The position numbers and the translations under genes were made by a program. This document shows, piece by piece, positions 36,679 through 44,085 of a stretch of DNA of 64,000 nucleotides. The DNA comes from Pseudochelatococcus sp050946405 (lineage in GTDB: Bacteria > Pseudomonadota > Alphaproteobacteria > Rhizobiales > Beijerinckiaceae), in assembly GCF_050946405.1 (NCBI RefSeq), contig NZ_JBMNUS010000005.1:62001-126000 (forward strand), read 5' to 3'. The notes under the pieces were generated by a model. The model was not told the DNA's origin, ran no database searches, and saw only the letters and a list, made by a program, of their open reading frames with translations. Each line of letters starts with the position of its first letter. Position 1 is the stretch's first letter.

Positions 36679-37287
36679 TCAGTCTTCCGCCGTACTCAGG
36701 CGCGCGCCGCCGCAGGGGGCTTCCGCGGCGAGGGGTTGCTGTGCGCCGCCGTGGCTTGCATCGCCTTTATCCGCACCGGTTGCACGGTGCTTGCCGGCGC
36801 CCTTGCGGAGCGTGCGATTCCCGCTGTCTGAAGCCTCGCCGATCGAGGGCGGCAGGGGCGACAGACGCTCGCGCGCAAGTTCCAGCTCCATCGTCTTCTT
36901 GCCGAGCAGACGTTGCAGCTCGCGCACCTGCTCGCGCAATTGCCGGTTTTCCGCCGCGAGCACACCCTCGCTCGCCGTGTCGGCTTCCGTCGGGGATGCG
37001 TTGCCGAACAGGATGGAAAAGGTGACGGGATCGTAATAGCGCAGGATTTCGCGAACGAAGTCCGCAAGCGAGAGGCCGATGGCGTTGGCCCACGCCTCAT
37101 AGCGGTCCGGTGGAATGCGCCCGTGTCCCGTCTCGATCTGTGAAATGAATGTATAGTATTCAACGCCCAGGATATCCGCCAGTTGCCGCTGGGACAGGCC
37201 GGCGCTTTCGCGGCGCTCCTTGAGCCACCGCCCACCGACGCGGCGCAGTTCCTTTGTGTCCGGCGTTTGACGTTGGTTCGTATACAT
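36679..37287 (-). CDS. XRE-family regulator with C-terminal coiled coil (paralogue 1)
   Basis: 202 residues. HTH domain: RWLKERRESAGLSQRQLADI then LGVEYYTFISQIETGHGRIP, followed by a conserved tail RYYDPVTFSILFGN. The same architecture and wording occur in the XRE protein at 50178-50492. After residue 110 comes a leucine-zipper stretch (LQRLLGKKTMELELARERL) that resembles the coiled coil of IS3-family OrfA proteins, then a disordered basic tail. It lies between the polysaccharide glycosyltransferase and the type I secretion genes and may regulate them. Start ATG 37287. Confidence 0.88.
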   Translation of the reverse strand: MYTNQRQTPDTKELRRVGGRWLKERRESAGLSQRQLADILGVEYYTFISQIETGHGRIPPDRYEAWANAIGLSLADFVREILRYYDPVTFSILFGNASPTEADTASEGVLAAENRQLREQVRELQRLLGKKTMELELARERLSPLPPSIGEASDSGNRTLRKGAGKHRATGADKGDASHGGAQQPLAAEAPCGGARLSTAED

Positions 37288-37532
37288 CCGCGCCTCACAA
37301 ACAACTGAAAATTATAAAACGATGTCCCTGATTCCAGGGGGTAAAAGAATTTCTCTATCAGCTTCTGGAATGGATCATTTCACTTAATCATTCTTTCACT
37401 GTAAGCGCGTGAATTTTCCGGCGCGGCAGGTTCGTGGCGTTCATGTGCTTTATTTTCAACGTATTACTTCATTTTTGAGATCGGTACAAGTCTCCTGAAC
37501 CGTCCTGTGCGCGGGAGGCAAGCCGGAAGGCG

Positions 37533-37877
37533 CTACGGGTGCGGAGAGGAAAGCGCCGCAGGCGACATGCGCGTGAGGCGTGGCAGCGCTTCGGCGATCA
37601 GCGCCGGCAATTCGGCCGTATACAGCGCGCTGTCGAGTGCCGGCGAAACGGCCGTGAATGTCTTGTCGATCCGGGCGACATGCAGGATCAGGGCGCCGGT
37701 GCGCGCGTCGCAAAGGGCGAACCACGCATCGCCTTCGTCGGAAACGCCCCAGCCGGCGTCGACGTCGAATCCGGCGCTTCCCAATGTGTCGGCGGCATCG
37801 CGCAGGATGGCCAGTTCGGCGCCGCTCCAGCCCGACCAGTGGCAGAACGGATGAGGAAGAAGGACATCGCTGCTCAT
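37533..37877 (-). CDS. Hypothetical protein, stand-alone DEGD(A/P)WF domain
   Basis: 114 residues; no named family recognised. Core: SDEGDAWFALCDARTGALIL, then HVARIDKTFTAVSPALD. This parallels the N-terminus of the 774-residue protein at 47820-50144 (TDEGDPWFAFC, VHLARIDGRYVLDSPGLD). No signal peptide or membrane segment, so it is probably cytoplasmic. It is upstream of the XRE gene on the same strand (245-base gap) and divergent from the type I secretion genes. Role unknown; a signal-sensing or partner protein for the XRE regulator is an inference. Confidence 0.75.
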   Translation of the reverse strand: MSSDVLLPHPFCHWSGWSGAELAILRDAADTLGSAGFDVDAGWGVSDEGDAWFALCDARTGALILHVARIDKTFTAVSPALDSALYTAELPALIAEALPRLTRMSPAALSSPHP

Positions 37878-38436
37878 GGCGCGCCACTCATATCGTGTGC
37901 ATTGATGATATATAACACATTAGTCATTTTATATCAGTATAAAAAAATCATATACAAATTTATGAAAAATATATCAAAATTTGTATTTTTCATATTAGAA
38001 ATTAATAGTCTAAATATTTATTGATATAGACATTTATTTGTTATCAAAAATATGACATATGTCATGAAATGCTCATCGATTCGATGCGTGTATAAATCGT
38101 CTTTGCAAGGATATTTGCTTGCGGGAAAATTTTGATATTTGTTAGTGAGAAAAGTGCCGGCAATTTCATATGCATTAAATGATTTTCTATTTAATAGTGA
38201 CGTTTTTGTTAATGCGTGGGGCGTACATGCGCAACGTTATTTTGGTTGCAATGTCTGCGCCCGATTGCGGCTATTGCGCTGATGGCGTGTTTTCCCGTAT
38301 GTAAGAGGCATCGTGCAGCGCGCGTCAGGCGGGCGGCGTCGTCCTTGCGCGGGCGGCGGCGATGCAGGGTGCGCGGTCGCGGGTTTCCGATGCGCGGTCG
38401 GGAGCCGGAGGTCTGGACAGCAGGAACCGTTCCAAT
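37878..38436. other. AT-rich divergent regulatory region upstream of the type I secretion genes
   Basis: 559 bases, with 37900-38210 strikingly AT-rich against a GC-rich genome and full of TATA-like steps. It carries a perfect 14-bp palindrome (38052-38065). No gene is convincing: a frame opening at 38216 runs into the transporter gene out of frame. Such AT-rich promoters are typical targets of MucR/H-NS-like silencers. Confidence 0.75.
38052..38065. promoter_or_regulatory. Perfect 14-bp palindrome ATGACATATGTCAT, candidate operator
   Basis: Located in the AT-rich divergent spacer, about 175 bases from the 114-residue protein's start and 372 from the transporter start. Binding protein unknown; the adjacent XRE regulator is a candidate. 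Confidence 0.45.
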
Positions 38437-40356
38437 ATGGCAGTCGATATCGCGAAATTCCGGGATCAGGTCGGGCGCTGGACCGCAGGCGTCGGCGATG
38501 CCGTGGCGTCACTCTTTTCCCGCGCCTCGGGGCAGGAGGGGGCCGGCAACGGAGCGGTCGTCGCCGGTGCGGGGCGTTCCGCGCTGCGTCCGGGAGAAAA
38601 CGCTCTCGACCTTGCCTTCCGCGCGGCGCGCCCGGCCATTCTCACGGCGGTGTTCTTCAGCCTGTTCATCAACGTGCTGGCGCTCGTCGGCCCGCTCTAC
38701 ATGATGCAGGTCTACGACCGCGTCCTGTCGAGCCGCAACGTCACCACGCTGCTGCTGCTGACGCTGATCGTCGCGCTCCTTTACATGACGGCGTCCGTGC
38801 TGGAGACGGTGAGAACGCGGCTTCTGGTGCGCGCCGGCCTCGCGTTCGACGCCGAGGTGCAGACCGAAGCGTTCGACGCCGTCCAGCGCGCCACGGTCCA
38901 GCAGCCCTCCCAGGGGCATACGCAGGTGCTGCGCGACGTCGATACGGTGCGCGAATTCTTCACCGGCGCCGGCATCATCGCCGGGTGCGACCTGCCGTGG
39001 GTGCCGGTCTACGTGATCGTCGCCTTCCTGATGCATCCCTGGTATGGCGTGTTCGCCATCGTCACCTGCATCATTTCCGCGATCCTCGCCATCGCCAACG
39101 ACCGCGCGACGCGGCCGGTGCTCGACAAGGCCACCAAGGCGTCGATCGCCGCTTCCGGCAAGGCGGCGGCCACTTTTCGCAATGCCGAGGTGCTTCAGGC
39201 CATGGGCATGGTGTCCCGCCTGCGCCACCGTTGGGAGGAAAGCCGCCATGCCGCGCTCGGCTGGCAGGCCCAGGCTTCCGACCGCGCCGGCTACCTGATG
39301 TCGGCCAGCCGCTTCAACCGCATGTTTTCCCAGAGCCTCATTCTGGGCATCGGCGCCTATCTCGCCATCAATCGCGAGATCTCGCCCGGCATGATGATCG
39401 CCGCCTCGATCATCGTCGGGCGCTGCACGCAGCCGATCGAACTCGCGATCGGCAACTGGAAGGGGTTCGTGGGTATGCGCGGCGCTCTCAAGCGGGTGCG
39501 CATGCTGTTGACGGCGGTTCCGGCCGGCCCGGCCCGCATGCGGCTGCCCGACGCCAAGGGCCAGCTCGTGGTGGAAAACCTGGTGGTGCGCGCTCCCGGC
39601 CGGGATCTGCCGGTGCTCAAGGGCGTCTCGTTCGGCGTGCGCGAAGGCACCGTTCTCGGCATCATCGGCCCGAGCGCGGCCGGCAAGTCGAGCCTGGCGC
39701 GCGCCATCGTGGGCGTCTGGCCGGCCATTGCCGGCGCCGTGCGCCTCGACGGCTCGGATCTCAAGCACTGGGATCCCGAGCAACTCGGCCAGTCGCTCGG
39801 CTATCTTCCGCAGGATGTCGAGCTGTTCGGCGGCACCATCGCCGAGAACATCGCCCGCTTCGATTCTCCCGATGAGGAGAAGGTTGTCAGGGCGGCGCAG
39901 ATGGCGGGCGTTCACGAGATGATCCAGCATCTGCCGCAGGGTTACAACACCCAGATCGGCGACGGCGGCCATGCGCTGTCGGGCGGGCAGCGCCAGCGCG
40001 TCGGGCTTGCGCGGGCCATCTACGGGTTGCCGGCGCTCATCGTGCTGGACGAGCCCAACGCCAATCTCGACGCCGCCGGCGAACAGGCGCTGATGAACAC
40101 CATTCGGGCGTTGAAACAGGCGCGCAGGACGGTTGTGCTCGTCACCCACAAGACCAATATACTGACGTTGTGCGACGCGATCCTCATGGTCTCCGACGGG
40201 GCTGTGCAGGCGTTCGGCGAGCGCGATGAGGTGCTGGCCCGCGTCATGGGGCCGCGCGTCGTGGCGCAGCCGTCGGTCGGCACCCAGCAGCCGGGCGGCG
40301 GGCAGGGCAAGCCCCCGGCGGTGCCCGGCGCCGGGCAGGCGGTGGCCAAGGGTTGA
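38437..40356 (+). CDS. Type I secretion system permease/ATPase (PrtD/RsaD family)
   Basis: 639 residues from ATG 38437 (AGGAA upstream); ATG 38362 would add 25. Membrane domain: AVFFSLFINVLALVGPLYMM then QVYDRVLSSRNVTTLLLLTL, the usual PrtD-type wording. ABC domain: GPSAAGKSSLARAIVG (Walker A), LSGGQRQRVGLARAI (signature), LIVLDEPNANLD (Walker B). There is no N-terminal C39 peptidase, so the substrate carries a C-terminal signal. It forms the inner-membrane engine; the following HlyD-family protein is its partner. The TolC-type outer-membrane channel is not in the window. Confidence 0.95.
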   Translation: MAVDIAKFRDQVGRWTAGVGDAVASLFSRASGQEGAGNGAVVAGAGRSALRPGENALDLAFRAARPAILTAVFFSLFINVLALVGPLYMMQVYDRVLSSRNVTTLLLLTLIVALLYMTASVLETVRTRLLVRAGLAFDAEVQTEAFDAVQRATVQQPSQGHTQVLRDVDTVREFFTGAGIIAGCDLPWVPVYVIVAFLMHPWYGVFAIVTCIISAILAIANDRATRPVLDKATKASIAASGKAAATFRNAEVLQAMGMVSRLRHRWEESRHAALGWQAQASDRAGYLMSASRFNRMFSQSLILGIGAYLAINREISPGMMIAASIIVGRCTQPIELAIGNWKGFVGMRGALKRVRMLLTAVPAGPARMRLPDAKGQLVVENLVVRAPGRDLPVLKGVSFGVREGTVLGIIGPSAAGKSSLARAIVGVWPAIAGAVRLDGSDLKHWDPEQLGQSLGYLPQDVELFGGTIAENIARFDSPDEEKVVRAAQMAGVHEMIQHLPQGYNTQIGDGGHALSGGQRQRVGLARAIYGLPALIVLDEPNANLDAAGEQALMNTIRALKQARRTVVLVTHKTNILTLCDAILMVSDGAVQAFGERDEVLARVMGPRVVAQPSVGTQQPGGGQGKPPAVPGAGQAVAKG

Positions 40357-40428
40357 CGCGGCCGGTGATGGAGACGGCCTCGCACGGATTGCGGGCGGAC
40401 GGTGTCCGGTGGAGAAGGTATCAGGATC

Positions 40429-41736
40429 GTGAGTGAAAAAGCGCCCCATATTTCCAGCGACTACCGGCCGGTGGCCCGCTTTGGCTACACCGTGATCATC
40501 CTCACCTTCGGACTGCTGGGCGGCTGGGCGGCGTTGGCGAACATCGACAGCGCCGTGGTCGCTACGGGCGTCGTCTCGGTGGAGGGCAAGCGCAAGGCCG
40601 TCCAGCATCTCGAAGGCGGCATCGTGCGTGAGATCAACGTGAGCAGCGGCAGCCGCGTGGAGCAGGGGCAGGTGCTGTTCCGGCTCGACGCGACCAGTTC
40701 CGACGCCAATTACGCGGCGACCCGGCGTCAGCTCGATGCGATGCTGGCGCTTGAGGCGCGGCTTTTGGCGGAGCGCGACTTGCAGAACGCCATCACTTTT
40801 CCGGCGGAATTGACCGCCCGCGGCGACGATTCCGAGGTTGCCCGCGCCATCGCCGATCAGGAAGCCCAGTTTCGGGAACGCCGCGCCTCGCTCGATGGTC
40901 AGATCGACGTGATGAAGACCCGCGTCATCCAGTACAAGTCCGAGATCGAGGGGCTCGACCGCGAACGTCAGTCCGCGATGCAGCAACTTTTCTTCATCGA
41001 TGACGAACTCGTCGGCGTGAAGGCGCTGGCCAAGAAGGGGCTGGTGTCGAAGACGCGCGAATCCGCGCTGGAGCGCGAGAAGGCGCGTCTCGACGGCATC
41101 GTCGGTCGCAATCAGGCCGACAGCGCCAAGGCGGCCAACGCCATCAGCGAGATGGAAATCCAGATCCGCCAGGTCCAGCAGGAGTTTCAGGAGCAGGTCA
41201 GCCAGAATCTCGCCGACACCCGGCTGAAGCTCGGCGACCTTCAGGAGCGCATCCGCGTCGCCAGGGACGTTCTCCGCCGCATCGACGTCACCGCGCCGCG
41301 CTCCGGCGTCGTCCATAACCTGAAAGTATTCACCCTGGGCGGCGTCATCCGTCCCGGCGACACGCTGCTGGAAATCGTGCCCGAAGACGACGACCTCGTG
41401 GTGGAAGTGCATATCGACGTGACCGACGTCGACCGGGTGTTCACCGGGCTGGGCGCCGAGGTGCGTTTTCCCGCGTTCCATTCCCGCACGACGCCGCTGA
41501 TCATGGGTACGCTGGAGGATATTTCCCGCGACCGCCTGATCGACGAGAACACGCGCATGCCCTACTTTCTGGCGCAGGTCGCGGTTCGCAATACCGATGT
41601 GCCCGAGGATCTCAAGGCGCGTCTGCGGCCCGGCATGCCGGCCGAAGTCATCTTCCCCACCGGCGAGCGCACGGTCCTCGATTATCTGACCCGTCCACTG
41701 ACGGAAGCGATCACCACGTCATTCCGCGAGAGGTAA
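40429..41736 (+). CDS. HlyD family type I secretion periplasmic adaptor
   Basis: 435 residues from GTG 40429; GTG 40402 is possible. One membrane anchor (about residues 15-35, VIILTFGLLGGWAALANI), biotinyl-lipoyl halves around VEGKRKAVQHLEGGIVREIN and ITAPRSGVV-like VTAPRSGVVHNLKVFT, a long coiled-coil hairpin between them, and a conserved end RTVLDYLTRPL. It bridges the ABC transporter to an outer-membrane channel. The gap to the transporter gene is 72 bases. Confidence 0.95.
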   Translation: MSEKAPHISSDYRPVARFGYTVIILTFGLLGGWAALANIDSAVVATGVVSVEGKRKAVQHLEGGIVREINVSSGSRVEQGQVLFRLDATSSDANYAATRRQLDAMLALEARLLAERDLQNAITFPAELTARGDDSEVARAIADQEAQFRERRASLDGQIDVMKTRVIQYKSEIEGLDRERQSAMQQLFFIDDELVGVKALAKKGLVSKTRESALEREKARLDGIVGRNQADSAKAANAISEMEIQIRQVQQEFQEQVSQNLADTRLKLGDLQERIRVARDVLRRIDVTAPRSGVVHNLKVFTLGGVIRPGDTLLEIVPEDDDLVVEVHIDVTDVDRVFTGLGAEVRFPAFHSRTTPLIMGTLEDISRDRLIDENTRMPYFLAQVAVRNTDVPEDLKARLRPGMPAEVIFPTGERTVLDYLTRPLTEAITTSFRER

Positions 41737-41743
41737 GGCATCA

Positions 41744-42091
41744 ATGTCACAATTCATCGCCATGAACCGCTTCAAGGTGGAGAAAGGGTCGGAAGCCGCC
41801 TTCGAGGAAGTCTGGCTGTCCCGCGATGTCCATCTGCATGAGGTGCCGGGTTTCGTCGAGTTCCACCTGCTGCGCGGCCCCGAGGCGGACGACCACACGC
41901 TCTACTCGTCGCATACGGTGTGGCGGTCGAAGGCGGATTTCGAGGCATGGACGCGCTCCGAGGCGTTCCGGGCCGCCCACCGCAGCGCCGGCGATCGCAA
42001 GCCGCTCTATCTCGGGCATCCGCAGTTCGAAGGTTTCGAAGTCATTCAGACGGTGACCGGCGACGACACGGTGGCCAAGCCTGCCGGCTGA
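41744..42091 (+). CDS. Antibiotic biosynthesis monooxygenase (ABM) family, heme-monooxygenase-like
   Basis: 115 residues. MSQFIAMNRFKVEKGSEAAF and FHLLRGPEADDHTLYSSHTV, then WRSKADFEAWTRSEAFRAAH with GHPQFEGFEVIQ, match rhizobial ABM proteins related to heme-degrading enzymes. Ferredoxin-like fold, dimeric, cytoplasmic. It follows the adaptor gene by seven bases, so it may be co-transcribed, though functional linkage to secretion is not evident. Its 3' end overlaps the convergent tusA by 46 bases. Confidence 0.85.
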   Translation: MSQFIAMNRFKVEKGSEAAFEEVWLSRDVHLHEVPGFVEFHLLRGPEADDHTLYSSHTVWRSKADFEAWTRSEAFRAAHRSAGDRKPLYLGHPQFEGFEVIQTVTGDDTVAKPAG

Positions 42092-42351
42092 TCGCCGATC
42101 ACGCGGATGGTGAACACGCGCCCGCCTTCGGCGGGCGTATCCTTTTCCAGCTTGTGTCCCGTCTCATGCACGAGGTGGGGAATGTCGATTCCCGCCAGCG
42201 GATCGGTGCATGAGACGACGAGCAGCGTGCCGGGCGCCGCGCGCGCCAAAGCCTTGCGCGTGCGCAACACGGGCAGCGGGCATTTCAGCCCGCGCAGGTC
42301 GAGATGCACCTGCGCGTCGTGCGTTTCCTGCAATGGACGCGCCGGATTCAT
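42046..42351 (-). CDS. TusA family sulfurtransferase
   Basis: 101 residues from ATG 42351, just after the trpE stop. Signature LDLRGLKCPLPVLRTRKAL with the active Cys in the CPxP motif, then VVSCTDPLAGIDIPHLV. TusA-like proteins carry sulfur for tRNA thiolation or cofactor assembly. The last 15 or so residues are encoded antisense to the ABM gene end (42046-42091). Confidence 0.9.
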   Translation of the reverse strand: MNPARPLQETHDAQVHLDLRGLKCPLPVLRTRKALARAAPGTLLVVSCTDPLAGIDIPHLVHETGHKLEKDTPAEGGRVFTIRVIGDQPAGLATVSSPVTV

Positions 42352-42356
42352 GCCGA

Positions 42357-43865
42357 CTACTGCCCCCGTCCGGCGCTGGCGGCGAAGCGCACGGCTTCCT
42401 CCGCCGCGCGGAACTGCGCGCGCGCCTTGTTGATGCATTCCTGCAATTCGCTCTCGGGATCGGAATCGTGCACGATGCCCGCGCCGGCCTGCACGGACAT
42501 GCGTCCGTTTCTGATGATGGCGGTGCGCAATACGATGCAGGTATCCATGTCGCCCCCGGCGCTGAAATAGCCGATGCAGCCGGCATAGGGGCCGCGCTTG
42601 TGCTTTTCCAGCTCGTCGATGATCTCCATCGCCCGCACCTTGGGCGCGCCGGAAACGGTGCCGGCCGGGAAACCTGCCGCCAGCGCGTCGATCACGTCAT
42701 GCTTCGGATCGAGACGTCCGACGACGTTGGAGACGATGTGCATCACCTGACTGTAATATTCGAGATAGAAGCTGTCCGTCACCCGCACGGTGCCCGTCGC
42801 CGAGACGCGTCCGACATCGTTGCGGCCGAGGTCGAGCAGCATCAGATGTTCCGCCCGCTCCTTGGGGTCGGCGAGAAGCTCCGCCGCCAGCGCCGCGTCG
42901 GCCGATGGCGTCTCGCCCCGGCGGCGGGTGCCGGCGATGGGGCGCACCGTGACTTCGCCGTCCGCCACCTTCACCAGAATTTCGGGGCTGGAGCACACCA
43001 CCTGAAAATCGTTGAAGTCCAGAAAGGCGAGGTAGGGAGAGGGGTTGGAGCGCCGCAGCGCCCGATAGAGCGACAGCGGCGGCAGGGAGAACGGCGCGTC
43101 GAAGCGCTGCGACAGCACCACCTGAAAGATGTCGCCGGCCTTGATGTATTCCTTGGCGCGCGCCACCATCCGGCGGAAGTCGTCGGGCGCGGTGTTGGAA
43201 ACGGGTTCCGGGACCGCCAGCGCCGCGGCGTCGACGGGCTGGTCGTGCGGCAGCGGCGCGTCCAGCGCCGCGATGGCTTCCTCGATCCGCGCCACGGCCG
43301 CCTCGTGGGCCTGCCGCGCGCTCACGCCGGGAAGCGGACGCACGGGCGTTACCAGCGACAGCGCGTCGGTGACGGAATCGAACACCGCGATGAGCGTGGG
43401 GCGCACCATCACCGCATCCGGCACGCCGAGCACGTCCGGCGGCGGGGCGGGCAGGCGCTCCATCAGCCGCACCATGTCATAGCCGAGATAGCCGAACACG
43501 CCCGCCGCCATGGCCGGCAGGCCGCGCGGCAGGTCGAGGCGGCTCTCCGCGAGCAGGGCGCGCAGGCTTTCGAGCGGCGGCCGCGGATCGGCCTGCGGCG
43601 CGCCGTCCGTTCGCTCGACGGCGACCGCGCCGTCACGGCAGCGCCAGACGATATCCGGGTTGAGCCCGATGATGGAATAGCGCCCGCGCGCCGCGCCGCC
43701 CTCCACCGATTCCAGCAACAGGGAGGGGCCGCGCGCGATGGCCCGCAACTTGAGGAAAGCGGCGACGGGCGTTTCGAGATCCGCGACCAGCGTCGTACTG
43801 ACGACGCCGGGCGCGCCCGCATCGTAGGCGGCCCTGAAGGCGTCGGAAAAAAGCATGTCGGACAT
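42357..43865 (-). CDS. trpE: Anthranilate synthase component I
   Basis: 502 residues, normal for the separate TrpE form; there is no fused TrpG domain, unlike the TrpEG fusion of some rhizobia. N-terminal Trp-binding domain with LLESVEGGAARGRYSIIG; chorismate-binding C-terminal with GDIFQVVLSQRF, RPIAGTRRRGETP and SGAPKVRAMEIIDELE. It forms anthranilate from chorismate with glutamine-derived ammonia from TrpG. No run of Trp codons was found in the leader, so classical attenuation is not supported. Confidence 0.95.
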   Translation of the reverse strand: MSDMLFSDAFRAAYDAGAPGVVSTTLVADLETPVAAFLKLRAIARGPSLLLESVEGGAARGRYSIIGLNPDIVWRCRDGAVAVERTDGAPQADPRPPLESLRALLAESRLDLPRGLPAMAAGVFGYLGYDMVRLMERLPAPPPDVLGVPDAVMVRPTLIAVFDSVTDALSLVTPVRPLPGVSARQAHEAAVARIEEAIAALDAPLPHDQPVDAAALAVPEPVSNTAPDDFRRMVARAKEYIKAGDIFQVVLSQRFDAPFSLPPLSLYRALRRSNPSPYLAFLDFNDFQVVCSSPEILVKVADGEVTVRPIAGTRRRGETPSADAALAAELLADPKERAEHLMLLDLGRNDVGRVSATGTVRVTDSFYLEYYSQVMHIVSNVVGRLDPKHDVIDALAAGFPAGTVSGAPKVRAMEIIDELEKHKRGPYAGCIGYFSAGGDMDTCIVLRTAIIRNGRMSVQAGAGIVHDSDPESELQECINKARAQFRAAEEAVRFAASAGRGQ

Positions 43866-43951
43866 GTCGTCATCCTGAACAGCATGGGCACCGGACCGGA
43901 AACGGAGATTGCTTCGTCAACAGATCCGATGCAGGACAAACGTCTGAAGCT

Positions 43952-44003
43952 GCATCCGGCTTTAGCTTCTCTCCCGTTTTAATCGAAACGGGAGAGAAGC
44001 CGG
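43952..44003. terminator. Imperfect inverted repeat between ppiD and trpE
   Basis: Arms near 43955-43980 (ATCCGGCTT, then CTTCTCTCCCGTTTT) and 43984-44004 (AAACGGGAGAGAAGCCGGAT) form a strong stem interrupted by a six-base insertion. Sequence after the right arm is T-rich only on the plus strand. It may terminate ppiD or be part of a dispersed repeat. Confidence 0.5.
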
Positions 44004-44064
44004 ATTTCTTTGTTTTGAGCGAATTCCCGTCGGTCAAATGATTCCATCTGATCGGAAAGCGCTC
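43985..44064. repeat. Dispersed intergenic repeat-like element (copy near the ppiD 3' end)
   Basis: On the minus strand it reads GAGCGCTTTCCGATCAGATG, GAATCATTTGACC, then a GAATTCGCTCAAAAC stretch, matching a form I recall as common between genes in Hyphomicrobiales. A partial copy of the same GATCGGAAAG..GCTC motif is at 46090-46114, on the other side of ppiD. Confidence 0.5.
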
Positions 44065-44085
44065 CGGGTCGAACGCCGCCCGGGA

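Noticed and set aside
38216..38436. Small ORF upstream of the type I exporter gene
   Set aside because: No ribosome site, Arg/Ala-rich shadow-type composition, and it runs out of frame into the exporter gene.
43866..44085. trp attenuator with leader peptide before trpE
   Set aside because: The minus-strand leader has no run of TGG codons; the hairpin there is better read as a ppiD terminator or repeat element.
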